From positions 1 through 35,767 of IMG/VR virus record IMGVR_UViG_3300027759_000227: a stretch of DNA of 35,767 bases; one strand, 5' to 3'. Under the pieces are notes generated by a model. That model saw nothing but the letters and a program-made list of their open reading frames with translations. It ran no database searches and was not told where the DNA came from. The position numbers and the translations under genes are program-made. This stretch comes from a virus. Shown here piece after piece: positions 16,239 to 25,289 of the stretch (positions are counted from its first letter, which is position 1; every line of letters begins with the position of its first letter).

Positions 16239-18620
16239 ATGACAGCCTCTTATCGGGACGGCATTGAAAATTACTATCAGCTTCCAGATGATATTGCGCC
16301 TGCTGGCAGTGAGCTAGTAGAAAGTGAGCTAATTGATTTTGCCACTGGAGTGCCTCTTATTGAAGAGCTTTCTCTGGAGCCGCTAATTGGTGACACGGAG
16401 GAGACAGTAGTCTTTACTAACAGGGGAAATTGCACGCCAGTGCTTGTGACGAACGATGAAGTTCGTCCTGCGCCAGTCATTATTACAAACAGGGAGCAAA
16501 GTGAAGTGAGCACTAGCTTGCTTGGTATTCCCAAAGAAGAAACCGCATTGGTGCTTTTTGACACTGTAAATATTTATGGCGTGAATAGTAAAGAATGGTC
16601 GAGCGGTCCTAATGTCGCTGGCTACGCTTATTATTATGATCCCGCCGAATATACTTTTGCAGGAGATTTTGGTTACTACTGGCGGCACCTACCGGTAGAG
16701 AGTGCCATTCAAGCTTATGTCTTTCCTCGCCCAACAGGCTTCGTCTACCCCATTGATGACAACACTGGACGTTTTCCTGGTGGTTATACCAATGGAACAA
16801 TGACTGCATACTGGGAAAGCAAGAGAGCTTTTCGTTATCAGCCAGGACGAGTGACGGGCTTTACGCTAGGCGTGAGGATGTCCACGGAAAGTGGTTATGA
16901 CGGAGAAGTTATTCAATGGGGCTGCAGGAATGCTTATGGAGATGGTTATTTCTTTCAGCTAGAGAAAGGCACTGATTTATATATTGTTCGCACTTCTCCT
17001 GACCTTGGCACGCTGAAGGTGCCTAGGGAGGAATGGAACGGCGATAAGGTGCAAGTGGGGGAAGGTAGTACGCAATGGGGCCTGGATTTGTCTCGCGTGA
17101 CAATGTTCAAAATTGAATTTAGCTGGTATGGAGCCGTGGGCGCTAAGTTCTTAGCCTATGTGCCTGCTGGCAATGGAGAAGCACGATGGGTGGTGTTGCA
17201 TTACATTTCCGCTGAGAACCGCTTTGAATATCCCAGTCTGAGGAGTGCTTATCTTCGCTTGTTTACAAGTGCTGCTACCACTGCTGGCACTCAACAAGCT
17301 GCTTTTATTAATCTTTACGGCAGCAGCGTTTACATTGACGGCGGCGACAAAGGAACAGTCACGCTTGGCACGGCAGCTCTAGAGGCGCCTAAAGACATTA
17401 GCGCCACCAGTCGAAGCTTGCTGGGGCTAAATATCAAGGGCACCATCAATGGCGTGGATAATCAGAAGGCTGTCTATCCCGTTAGCTTGGCGGCATTTGC
17501 TTCTACGCCTGCCCGTTTCGATATCATCTTCAGGGGGAATAGCTGCGGCGGCGTGCAATATGGCTATGGCGAAGGCACAAGCTTATCTCGTGGACTTAGC
17601 ACTGCCATTACAGTGACGAAGATTGGCAATAATCAACTTGCCATTGCCAGTGGCACATTCCCTAATGTCAGCACCGAACTAACTGGTCCTACCACATATC
17701 TTTCAGGGAAGCGCGTGAGAGTGACTGGCGCTGGTATTTTCAATACGCACGTTACAACTATTAGCTCAGGACTTACAACTATCACTACTGATCGTCCCAT
17801 TCCTGATGGCACTACTTCCATTCGCTTGTCACGCTTTAATGCTTATGCTGTGGCGAATGCTGCCATTACTAGCGGCGTCACCTCTGGCAGCCTTCTAAGG
17901 CGCGACAACGACGGTTATTGGCGCGTAGGGCTATGGCCCCAGGCAAGTGGTGTTTACAACGGCACACAGCCCGTTGTATGGGCAGCAAGCTCGTATTCAG
18001 GATTGTCCTTTGACATTAATGGCAATGTAAATGGTGACCTGCGGCTTCCTATTGCTTTTGCTTGTAATGAAAGCTCGTCTTTTGCCATTGTCATTAATAG
18101 CGGTACACCTTCCTATAACATTTCAGCAGGCGGGAATAGTTTGACTGTTAGCGGCATTGCCAACCCTTGGCCTATTGCCATTGTTGCTGAACTAATGGAC
18201 AGCTCCAATATTAGTGACGTGACTGTTCTTGAAGGGACAAACTTAACTACTGTTGGCAGTGGACTGACTAGAGCCGTGACAGCATTTTCTGTTGTTAGCG
18301 GACTAACGGAAACAGCAGCTACAGGCGGTGCAAACTACACTGCGCATAAGTTTGAAAATGCTATTTCCGACCCATTGTCTGCAACTTTGGTAGACAGGCA
18401 GGGAACTAAAGCTATGCCAACTGACAATAGAGTGGCAACATTCTTTATTGGTAGTGGTGAAACAAAGCAATTTGACCTCTCTAATGTGTTCGGCCCTGAT
18501 AAAATGTTTATAGCAGGCGTACCTGGATCGCAATTTAACACTGGAGCATTGTTTGTAATGGCCACTGCACGAGTTGGAAGTGGCATTGCAAGCGCCATGC
18601 TTAACTGGGAGGAACAATGA
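16239..18620 (+). CDS. Large fibre/structural protein, 'YQPG' family copy 2
   Basis: A 793-residue paralogue of the preceding gene. It carries 'SEVSTSLLGIPKEETAL' (88-104), 'FRYQPGR' near 197, 'VTMFKIEFSWYGAVGAKFLAY', 'VYIDGGDKGTV' and the ending 'MLNWEEQ'. Compared with copy 1 it has a longer, Tyr- and Pro-rich insert before 'YQPG' and an extra Ser/Thr/Gly-rich beta section at about 430-700. Tandem paralogues with divergent inserts suggest two co-displayed or alternative appendages. The stop overlaps the next start (ATGA). Confidence 0.7.
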   Translation: MTASYRDGIENYYQLPDDIAPAGSELVESELIDFATGVPLIEELSLEPLIGDTEETVVFTNRGNCTPVLVTNDEVRPAPVIITNREQSEVSTSLLGIPKEETALVLFDTVNIYGVNSKEWSSGPNVAGYAYYYDPAEYTFAGDFGYYWRHLPVESAIQAYVFPRPTGFVYPIDDNTGRFPGGYTNGTMTAYWESKRAFRYQPGRVTGFTLGVRMSTESGYDGEVIQWGCRNAYGDGYFFQLEKGTDLYIVRTSPDLGTLKVPREEWNGDKVQVGEGSTQWGLDLSRVTMFKIEFSWYGAVGAKFLAYVPAGNGEARWVVLHYISAENRFEYPSLRSAYLRLFTSAATTAGTQQAAFINLYGSSVYIDGGDKGTVTLGTAALEAPKDISATSRSLLGLNIKGTINGVDNQKAVYPVSLAAFASTPARFDIIFRGNSCGGVQYGYGEGTSLSRGLSTAITVTKIGNNQLAIASGTFPNVSTELTGPTTYLSGKRVRVTGAGIFNTHVTTISSGLTTITTDRPIPDGTTSIRLSRFNAYAVANAAITSGVTSGSLLRRDNDGYWRVGLWPQASGVYNGTQPVVWAASSYSGLSFDINGNVNGDLRLPIAFACNESSSFAIVINSGTPSYNISAGGNSLTVSGIANPWPIAIVAELMDSSNISDVTVLEGTNLTTVGSGLTRAVTAFSVVSGLTETAATGGANYTAHKFENAISDPLSATLVDRQGTKAMPTDNRVATFFIGSGETKQFDLSNVFGPDKMFIAGVPGSQFNTGALFVMATARVGSGIASAMLNWEEQ

Positions 18621-20443
18621 CACTTCCAGGACTTGTTGCTGCGAATAATCTTTCGGATGTTGTTGACAGGGAAAGAGCTTGGGATAATTTGGGCAGTAGC
18701 GTTTCAACTGATATTCCCATTCCATCGCCATCTTTAGACTTAAATTTTGCAGCAAACAAGAGCCTTGTTGATGACATTAGCGGTAATAATTTAATCACTT
18801 TTTCAAGGGCTTCCACTGGCACTTTTGTTGGCAGCAATGGACTAATTCAGACCGCCACAAGTGGTGCGCCACGGTTCGATCACAACCCCGCGACGGGGGA
18901 AAGCCTTGGGCTGTTGGTGGAGGAGGCGAGGACGAATTTGTTGCTGCGGAGTGAGGAAATTAACAACATTGCATGGTCGGCTAGCCTAGTACCCACTCCA
19001 TCAGCCAATACAACCACGGCCCCTGACAATACAGTAACCGCTGAAACAATATCCGTGGCGGTTAGCGGCAACAACAGAGAAGTTGGTCAAGCATTTACAT
19101 CAATAGCAGGCACAACATATTCATTTAGTTTCTTTGTTAAAGCAGGCACCACCTCATGGTGCTACCTTATCTTTAGCGACCGAACTGCACATTCTAATGG
19201 CTGGTATTTTAACGTAACTAATGGAGCGGTAGGAGGAGTAAGCGGATTAAGTGCCGGTACAAACGTCACTCGGGTGTCTAGTACAATTTTGCCAGCCGCC
19301 AACGGTTTCTGGAGGTGCCAAGTCACTTTGACCGTTGCCGATTCTGCAATCTATTATGCAACGGTAGGTGTTGTTGCCGCAAACAATAATGCTGGCGCTG
19401 CAGCAGGAAACACAATTTTTGTCTGGGGCGCCCAACTAGAAGCCGGCGCCTTCCCCACCTCCTACATCCCCACCGTCGCATCTACTGTCACCCGCGCTGC
19501 TGATGTGGCGAGCATTACGGGGGCTAATTTTAGCAGTTGGTATAATCAAGGTGCTGGCACTTTGTTTTTAGATGTAAAAAGTGACCAAGGACTAATTTCT
19601 GTTTTTGCTCTTGCGCAGACAGCCGCTGGCCTAGATCCACGAGTTTTACAACTTGGGAATGGAGTTACTGCAGACAGAGCTGAGGCGTATTCCTCTGCAG
19701 GATATTCATTGATTTTTACGGGATATGGCGGATTAAACGTCAGAATGAAAATGGCGAATGCGCAGCAATTAAACGATGCAGGTTTTTCTGTTAATGGAGC
19801 AACTGCATTAACTGACACTTCTTTTGCTCCTCCATCTGTTAATCGTCTAAACATTGGCTTCATAACTGGAGTTAGCGCACCCACACGAAGAGCCACTTTT
19901 TCGCGCTTAACTTACTACCCTGTCCGCCTTTCCAACTTAACTCTTGAATATCTGACTTCAGCTTCTGGCTCCCCATCCTCCACCACATATCCATACACCT
20001 TCACCATCAAAGGCAAAGACACTCTTGCGCTCAATAGCGTAAGCAATGCCTCCACTCGTGATTTCGTCTTCATCAAGGGGCTTAGCGCTTCTGCACAGTC
20101 TCGTCTAACCACTGCAGCTCAGCAAGTTGCATCAGGCACGGTCTTTCAAGATGCGGCAATGCTCAAAGCATCGCCCACTACTAGCGGCAACTATCTCTTC
20201 TCCTCAGGAATTACGCTCAGCGGCGTCTCTACGCGCATCAACGGCACTCCTGCCTTATCCATCGCTACTTCCCCCTTTAGTGGCTCCACTGCCACTGCTA
20301 GCATCCTCTTAAGGGAACTACAACCACAGACCAACTGGCGCATCACGGAACCAATGCCTTCTGGCACCATTGCATCTCCTGAATTTGCCATTCCTTTTGA
20401 AACAAACGATTTCGTACTGTTTATGAAAGCAGGACAGAACTAA
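18617..20443 (+). CDS. Tail fibre protein with lectin-like module, copy A
   Basis: A 608-residue fibre protein. The N-terminus has the fibre linker motif 'NNLSDVVDRERAWDNLG' (about 10-26). A conserved block follows ('FSRASTGTFVGSNGLIQ', 'ESLGLLVEEARTNL'), then a carbohydrate-binding-like beta sandwich about 120-270, ending with 'VWGAQLEAGAFPTSYIPT' and 'VTRAADVASITG'. This arrangement is common in phage fibre and capsule-recognition proteins and is shared with the gene at 22526, partly as identical DNA. The last 150 residues are Ser/Thr-rich beta sequence unique to this copy. Receptor binding is inferred. Confidence 0.75.
   Translation: MTLPGLVAANNLSDVVDRERAWDNLGSSVSTDIPIPSPSLDLNFAANKSLVDDISGNNLITFSRASTGTFVGSNGLIQTATSGAPRFDHNPATGESLGLLVEEARTNLLLRSEEINNIAWSASLVPTPSANTTTAPDNTVTAETISVAVSGNNREVGQAFTSIAGTTYSFSFFVKAGTTSWCYLIFSDRTAHSNGWYFNVTNGAVGGVSGLSAGTNVTRVSSTILPAANGFWRCQVTLTVADSAIYYATVGVVAANNNAGAAAGNTIFVWGAQLEAGAFPTSYIPTVASTVTRAADVASITGANFSSWYNQGAGTLFLDVKSDQGLISVFALAQTAAGLDPRVLQLGNGVTADRAEAYSSAGYSLIFTGYGGLNVRMKMANAQQLNDAGFSVNGATALTDTSFAPPSVNRLNIGFITGVSAPTRRATFSRLTYYPVRLSNLTLEYLTSASGSPSSTTYPYTFTIKGKDTLALNSVSNASTRDFVFIKGLSASAQSRLTTAAQQVASGTVFQDAAMLKASPTTSGNYLFSSGITLSGVSTRINGTPALSIATSPFSGSTATASILLRELQPQTNWRITEPMPSGTIASPEFAIPFETNDFVLFMKAGQN
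18893..18933 (+). repeat. Direct repeat block 1, copy A
   Basis: 41 bases encoding 'GESLGLLVEEAR' and flanks are identical to 22706-22746 in the second fibre gene. The block is more GC-rich than its surroundings. Confidence 0.85.
19421..19522 (+). repeat. Direct repeat block 2, copy A
   Basis: This block matches 23195-23296 with few differences. It includes identical runs of 23 bases (from 19421), about 25 bases, and 39 bases (19484-19522). It encodes 'VWGAQLEAG...TSYIPT...VTRAADVASITG'. Confidence 0.85.
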
Positions 20444-21759
20444 TGACGCAGCAATACGGTTTTCGTACAACAAGCAATCTGTCAGAAGTGCTGGACAGGA
20501 ATGTCTGCCTGGATAATCTTGGCATTGATAGGCGCGACTTAGCTTTGCTTGTTGGCACGTCTGATTCAGGAGTGGTTGAAAGCGACTACCAGGCCATTAT
20601 TGGACTGTCCAGCAGCTTAGAGCAGCAAATTGTTGCACTTAGTAGTGGTGCGACTGTTTCACTGTCTGGCATTAGTGCAAGGGCCTCACGCTTTGGAGAT
20701 ACTTTTACTGGCGCCGTCTTTGCCAATATCATCAATAACGATCGTCCATATACCACGCAAAGCGGCGTAATTATTGGCCCCTCGACAGTCTCATACTTTT
20801 CGCCATCAGCAAGTGGCTTGTTCTCTTCTGGAGGAGAATACAAGCTAGGCCCCGTTACTGCCGCCACCATCCAGTCAAGCGGCATCAATTACACGGGCAC
20901 ACTGGCTCAATGGGGCAGTCAGTTTGTGCGCTATAAGAATTTTCTTCAACTACAAGAACAGCCATCATGGACTGTTCGGCGCGTACCATTGTTTCTTCCT
21001 CCGCCCACGGCAATTTCTGGTTGCGTAATGTGGCTGGATGCTGAATACAGCGAGGTTAATTTGGATGGAAGCAATGGCGTGATTCAATGGAAAGGCGTAG
21101 GGAGTGGGCCAGTAGCAGCGCAAACCACTAGCGGCAATCGTCCCATTTATACAACGAATGTAATGAATGGCAAGCCTGCCATTCGCTTTGATGGTACTAA
21201 TGACAGTTTAAGCATGGGGAATCTTGGCTACCTGGCACCTTCTGCAGCAACTATTGTCATGAAAGTGCGCGTGTTGGATGGTGATTACAACATCTTTAGC
21301 ACCTTAAATAATGCGGCATGTAGGTGGAACGATGGCGGGCGGAATATTGATCTAGGTGTGTTTACCACTACTGTGCAAGCCAATATGGCTCTAGGCTTGG
21401 CAGAGAATAATGGCACTTACACTTTCGCCGTAAGAGCAAGCGCTGCTTACGGCTTGGAGATTAGAGAAAATAGCGTGCGATTGGACTATAAAAGCACAGG
21501 CTTCACTTACACAGGAGGAGACACCTACATCCTCGGCAGTGCTCCTGGCGGCGGTGGTGCAATGAACGGTGACATTCATTCATTCGCTTTCTTTAATAGA
21601 GTGTTGAGTGACAAAGAACTACGCACCGTGGAAGAATACTTCGCTTGGCGCTATGATGGCGTATATGACCCTGACCGCATTCAAACTCTGCAGTTGGAAG
21701 ACTTTGCTTCCATTGAGCTTGAAGATAGCGTCGGCGGCAATAATCCGCTAGAGGCTTGA
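20443..21759 (+). CDS. Tail fibre protein with LamG/concanavalin-like domain
   Basis: A 438-residue protein. The N-terminal linker motif 'SNLSEVLDRNVCLDNLGI' is followed by a helix-rich segment to about 65. Ser/Gly-rich beta sequence follows to about 165, then 'ISGCVMWLDAEYSEVNLDG' and 'KPAIRFDGTNDSLSMGN', hallmarks of a LamG/ConA-like lectin domain, with the closing 'NGDIHSFAFFNRVLSDKEL'. Such domains bind sugars and are common in receptor-binding fibre tips. It overlaps the previous gene by one base (TAATG). Sugar specificity cannot be read. Confidence 0.8.
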   Translation: MTQQYGFRTTSNLSEVLDRNVCLDNLGIDRRDLALLVGTSDSGVVESDYQAIIGLSSSLEQQIVALSSGATVSLSGISARASRFGDTFTGAVFANIINNDRPYTTQSGVIIGPSTVSYFSPSASGLFSSGGEYKLGPVTAATIQSSGINYTGTLAQWGSQFVRYKNFLQLQEQPSWTVRRVPLFLPPPTAISGCVMWLDAEYSEVNLDGSNGVIQWKGVGSGPVAAQTTSGNRPIYTTNVMNGKPAIRFDGTNDSLSMGNLGYLAPSAATIVMKVRVLDGDYNIFSTLNNAACRWNDGGRNIDLGVFTTTVQANMALGLAENNGTYTFAVRASAAYGLEIRENSVRLDYKSTGFTYTGGDTYILGSAPGGGGAMNGDIHSFAFFNRVLSDKELRTVEEYFAWRYDGVYDPDRIQTLQLEDFASIELEDSVGGNNPLEA

Positions 21760-21764
21760 GCTAA

Positions 21765-22526
21765 ATGACAAAAATTTCTCAGCTTACTGATATTGGCGCT
21801 AACTTAGCGGCGGGCGACGAATTTATCATTCGTGACGTAAGTGATGCTTCCACGCCTAATAAGAAAGTAACGGCTAGTGGCTTCTTTAATGTGGCCACTG
21901 CTTTGGGCTTTACGGGCCTGGACACTATTGTTGCAGGCGTGTCTAATGAAGCCAAAGTACAAGTGTTTGCAAGTGGCGTATTGGGACGCGCTGACACTAC
22001 CATTAGCGGCGTCATCCCTGCTAGTACAACAATTTCAGGTTATTTTGAAAATGCTAGTGGCACTGTTGGAGGCACGCTCTTTCCCGTTGTAACGCAAACT
22101 GATATTGGCACTGCTCCTAATCAAGTGCCATTAAACGGTCAGTTGGGAGACATGGCTTTTGTCTCATATCCATTTTGGCGGGGCGGCACTGATACTACCA
22201 CTACTAGCGGCGTTGTCACCATTGATGCTTTGTCTTTTGAACGCTTTAACTATACGGCTTCAATGGCTACAGGCGTTACTGTGAATTTCAGTAATTTAAC
22301 GAATGGACGAGAAATAAAGCTTTACGTGCGCAATACTAATGCCACTGCACGCCCTATAAGCGTTGCTGCATCTACTAGTGGCACTGGTCATGTTGGCGTT
22401 AATTTAGCTCCTGGAAGCCCTCCAGGCGGCGCATCAGTTAGTGGCATTACGCTTTCTGGTTCCACTGGCACGGCTATGGTGTGGGTGGGAAATATTAATG
22501 GCACCATCGCTGGAGGCTTCTTCTAA
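21765..22526 (+). CDS. Short fibre or fibre-tip protein
   Basis: A 253-residue protein. The opening 'KISQLTDIGANLAAGDEF' with 'KKVTASGF' nearby is a recurrent N-terminal module of phage fibre proteins that attach to the tail or to other fibres. The middle has a 'GQLGDMAFVSYPFWRGG' turn, and the C-terminus is Gly/Ser/Thr-rich beta sequence ending 'NINGTIAGGFF'. No enzyme motif. It sits between two lectin-like fibre genes and shares one base with the next (TAATG). Confidence 0.7.
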   Translation: MTKISQLTDIGANLAAGDEFIIRDVSDASTPNKKVTASGFFNVATALGFTGLDTIVAGVSNEAKVQVFASGVLGRADTTISGVIPASTTISGYFENASGTVGGTLFPVVTQTDIGTAPNQVPLNGQLGDMAFVSYPFWRGGTDTTTTSGVVTIDALSFERFNYTASMATGVTVNFSNLTNGREIKLYVRNTNATARPISVAASTSGTGHVGVNLAPGSPPGGASVSGITLSGSTGTAMVWVGNINGTIAGGFF

Positions 22527-23752
22527 TGTCTATTAAGCGTTTTTTCCCTAATACTCGCCCCACGCTAGATCTTAATTTTGCTGCTACTAAGCGCTTAGAT
22601 CCTCGCATTACTTATACGAGGGCATCTACTGGCACTTTCGTGGGCTCAGATGGCCTCATTCAAGGTGCTGCTGTTAATCAGGCGCGGTTTGAACATAATC
22701 CGACAACGGGGGAAAGCCTTGGGCTGTTGGTGGAGGAGGCGAGGACTAACCTTGCGCTGTATAGCGAGCAGATTAACGATGCCAGTTGGGCGAAGCAGGA
22801 TGCCACGGTCACAGCAAACTCTGCGGTGAGTCCAGATGGCACAACAACTGCTGATTTAATCTATCCAAGCACAACTGGTTCAATTCGATATGTTAATAAA
22901 TCAGTTGGTATTTCAAGTAGTATTACCACTATGTCTTTCTTTGTAAAGGCGTCGGGATTTACTCGCTGTTATTTACTTGGTGGCACCACATCTCTTGGCG
23001 CATGGTTTGATCTTTCTGCTGGCACTGTTGGTACGGTTACAGCCAACTGTTCAGCAACCATTCAAGCTTTTGCAAATGGTTGGTTTCGCTGTTCTCTCAC
23101 TCAACCAGCTACAACCAATCCGTATATCAGCATTGGTCCATGTGACGCAAATAATAGTTTTGTTGCAACCGCTTCATCCACTAATGGAATCTTTGTCTGG
23201 GGCGCCCAACTAGAAGCAGGCTCCTTCCCCACCTCCTACATCCCCACTGTGGCGTCCACTGTCACCCGCGCTGCTGATGTGGCGAGCATTACGGGGACTA
23301 ACTTTTCGAGTTGGTATAACCAGAGTCAAGGGACGCTGTTTTGTTCCTTTCCAACGGCAAAACAAGATGCAAGTGGGTCTACTTTATCCATAGTTGCGTT
23401 AAATGACAATACCGATAATGAACATGTTGGCATATCTAGGAACTATGATCCTTTGCAGTTAAACGTTAACATTGTAACTGGATACATTGCGCAATCATCG
23501 TTTACTTTTTATCCCATACCATACGGTATCAAAAAAGTTGCATTGGGTTTAGCTGCAAATAATTCCATATGCGTCGTAGATGGAACCACGTCTGCTGTTG
23601 ACACATCTATTTCTATGCCTAGTCCGAATCAACTTTTGCTAGGCACGGACACTGGCTATACCAACTACGCCCTAAACGGCACCATCGCCTGCCTCGCTTT
23701 CTACCCCGTCCGTCTCCCCGACGCTCAACTCCAGGCCCTCACCGCCACCTAA
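22526..23752 (+). CDS. Tail fibre protein with lectin-like module, copy B
   Basis: A 408-residue paralogue of the gene at 18617. It lacks the N-terminal linker motif and begins directly with the 'TYTRASTGTFVGSDGLIQ' block. It shares 'ESLGLLVEEARTNL', 'VWGAQLEAGSFPTSYIPT' and 'VTRAADVASITG', partly as identical DNA. The residues between these blocks differ strongly, and the C-terminus ('AFYPVRLPDAQLQALTAT') is short. Conserved frames around variable middles look like a mosaic fibre in which the sugar-binding part is swapped. Receptor binding is inferred. Confidence 0.75.
   Translation: MSIKRFFPNTRPTLDLNFAATKRLDPRITYTRASTGTFVGSDGLIQGAAVNQARFEHNPTTGESLGLLVEEARTNLALYSEQINDASWAKQDATVTANSAVSPDGTTTADLIYPSTTGSIRYVNKSVGISSSITTMSFFVKASGFTRCYLLGGTTSLGAWFDLSAGTVGTVTANCSATIQAFANGWFRCSLTQPATTNPYISIGPCDANNSFVATASSTNGIFVWGAQLEAGSFPTSYIPTVASTVTRAADVASITGTNFSSWYNQSQGTLFCSFPTAKQDASGSTLSIVALNDNTDNEHVGISRNYDPLQLNVNIVTGYIAQSSFTFYPIPYGIKKVALGLAANNSICVVDGTTSAVDTSISMPSPNQLLLGTDTGYTNYALNGTIACLAFYPVRLPDAQLQALTAT
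22706..22746 (+). repeat. Direct repeat block 1, copy B
   Basis: 41 bases identical to 18893-18933, in the corresponding place of the paralogous fibre gene. Confidence 0.85.
23195..23296 (+). repeat. Direct repeat block 2, copy B
   Basis: Near-identical to 19421-19522, with a 39-base identical run at 23258-23296. Confidence 0.85.
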
Positions 23753-23757
23753 TTCCC

Positions 23758-24069
23758 ATGACTAACCGCCTCCGCTTTCCCGACGAGACTACGTTCCGTT
23801 CTGCCTCATATGTTGCTGGCTTCTATAACGAGCCAGAAGGCGATAATCCTGGCGGTTACATCCAGTACACGCATGACCACGCCATGGACATTGCTGGCAT
23901 TCTTTACAATGATGATGCCATTGTCGATCCTGAAACTGGAAAGATCACTTCTCCTGCCACTCCCATGGAAGGCTGGCATGTTAATTTTATTGGCACGCTT
24001 CCTGATGGTTGGGACGATTATCTAGTGGCGCCTCGTAATCCTCGTCATAAATTCGCAGGAGACAGCTAA
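23758..24069 (+). CDS. Small unknown protein in the fibre cluster
   Basis: A 103-residue acidic protein rich in aromatic residues, Pro and Gly ('FYNEPEGDNPGGYIQYTHDH', 'WHVNFIGTLPDGWDDYLV'). It starts six bases after the previous stop and overlaps the next gene by one base (TAATG). There is no membrane segment or catalytic motif. It could be a fibre accessory or chaperone, but nothing in the sequence proves it. Confidence 0.6.
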   Translation: MTNRLRFPDETTFRSASYVAGFYNEPEGDNPGGYIQYTHDHAMDIAGILYNDDAIVDPETGKITSPATPMEGWHVNFIGTLPDGWDDYLVAPRNPRHKFAGDS

Positions 24070-24593
24070 TGACAAGAGGGCTCGTTCGTAAGAATAATCT
24101 TTCCGACTTGCCCTCTGCAGAGCAAGCCAGAATTAATCTTGGATTAGCCACTGCTGATTACAATCGCATTCGTGGACTGTTTACCAGCGCAGGCGTGAGC
24201 AATGTAGACGTGCAGCGCATCGCTAGGTCCACAAGCAATTTCCAAGGGCAAATCAACGGGCTCACTGCTACGCTTTCTGGCATCATCCCATCGTTGTATG
24301 TTTCCCGTAGTGGGGACACTATTTCTGGCTCGTGGGCTAACACTGGTTACATTCAGTCAGGAAGCCTCGTGCAAAGCGGCGTAACGCTTAGCGGCTCTTC
24401 TGACAGTCTCTTTACGCTCACCGTCTCAGGACTGTCCTACGCGCTGTCTACAAGCACGTTAACGACGAATGCAGGCTTAACAGTACAGGGACTAAGGGAC
24501 AATGGGGGCGTAATATTTGCGAGTGGAGTAGTCGCCAATAAGCGGGTGCCAATAAATATTAATGGCAGACCGTATTTCTTGGAGGCAGGCTAA
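24069..24593 (+). CDS. Small fibre protein with linker motif
   Basis: A 174-residue protein opening with the fibre linker 'NNLSDLPSAEQARINLGL' (about 8-25), the same N-terminal module as the genes at 18617 and 20443. A helical stretch (about 26-75) is followed by Ser/Gly/Thr beta repeats such as 'SGSLVQSGVTLSGSSDSL', ending 'VPININGRPYFLEAG'. It fits a short fibre or a distal fibre segment. The start overlaps the previous stop by one base, and so does the next gene. Confidence 0.7.
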   Translation: MTRGLVRKNNLSDLPSAEQARINLGLATADYNRIRGLFTSAGVSNVDVQRIARSTSNFQGQINGLTATLSGIIPSLYVSRSGDTISGSWANTGYIQSGSLVQSGVTLSGSSDSLFTLTVSGLSYALSTSTLTTNAGLTVQGLRDNGGVIFASGVVANKRVPININGRPYFLEAG

Positions 24594-25090
24594 TGCAAAT
24601 CATTCTTCATCTTGGCGGCACTCCTGAAAGGGCTGAAACAGCAGCTCGATTAGCCGCATCAATGCCTGACAGCGTGGTGGTAGTGTCGTCTGAAGGGGAT
24701 GGTTTCTATCAATGGTATGACGCGGCTGGCATTGCTCGTGAGCGTATCATCGTAGACAACGCAGCGTGGGACACTGTTACTAATTTCACCCACACTTACA
24801 AGCTGCTAAAAAGCTTAAACTGTTCGCGCCTATATGTGGTGACCAGTTTCTTCCATTGCTATCGTTCAATGCTTATTGCACTAGCCTGTTGGGGCGGAAG
24901 AGTGCCTATTTACATGGTGCCTCACGGCACTGGCATTAATGAAGCGGACGAAGGTTTTGCCAAGGTAGATTTCTTTCGCGCATTATGCTGGCGACTGTTC
25001 GGCTTTGTTCTCTTCTATAAGAAAACCAGAGAGGAGCGTCAACCAGGATTTAAGACTAGCGACGAACATGGTCGTGAAATCGGCTTTTAG
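24593..25090 (+). CDS. DUF218 (YdcF/SanA-like) domain protein
   Basis: A 165-residue protein with a Rossmann-like opening 'IILHLGGTPERAETAARLA'. It continues with 'VVVVSSEGD', 'AWDTVTNFTHTYKLL' and 'LYVVTSFFHCYRSMLIALAC', the order seen in DUF218 proteins (glycine-rich first strand, Asn/Thr helix, 'VTS..H..R'). DUF218 members occur in cell-envelope contexts in bacteria, but their reaction is not well defined. It is the only enzyme-like gene inside the fibre cluster, joined by one-base overlap to the fibre gene upstream, so it is expressed with it. Function unknown; envelope or glycan modification is a guess. Confidence 0.75.
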   Translation: MQIILHLGGTPERAETAARLAASMPDSVVVVSSEGDGFYQWYDAAGIARERIIVDNAAWDTVTNFTHTYKLLKSLNCSRLYVVTSFFHCYRSMLIALACWGGRVPIYMVPHGTGINEADEGFAKVDFFRALCWRLFGFVLFYKKTREERQPGFKTSDEHGREIGF

Positions 25091-25122
25091 GTCTTAAGCT
25101 TTATAGGCATTTTCATTTGGCA

Positions 25123-25266
25123 ATGACAGTAAAGAGCAAAGGCGGTAGTGCAGCACTTAAGCGTGACCACCTCCCAGGAGCCCCTAAGCTGACTAGGCAG
25201 GGCAATGGAAAGCGGAGCAAGCCTTCGCATGGTAGGAAGCTTCGCAAAGGGCAGGGAAAGGGTTAG
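25123..25266 (+). CDS. Very small basic protein, 47 residues
   Basis: An ATG at 25123 opens a 47-residue frame ending TAG 25264-25266. It begins 'MTVKSKGGSAALKRDHLPG' and continues with 'LTRQGNGKRSKPSHGRK', ending 'KGQGKG'. It is extremely Lys/Arg/Gly-rich with almost no hydrophobic residues. Small proteins with this 'RQGNG+SK..HGRK..GQGK' pattern are, as I recall, common in cyanophages with unknown function. The charge suggests nucleic-acid or ribosome contact. It is more GC-rich than its neighbours and ends 23 bases before a terminator. Confidence 0.75.
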   Translation: MTVKSKGGSAALKRDHLPGAPKLTRQGNGKRSKPSHGRKLRKGQGKG

Positions 25267-25289
25267 GCGTTGACAAGCGCATCGTTCAT

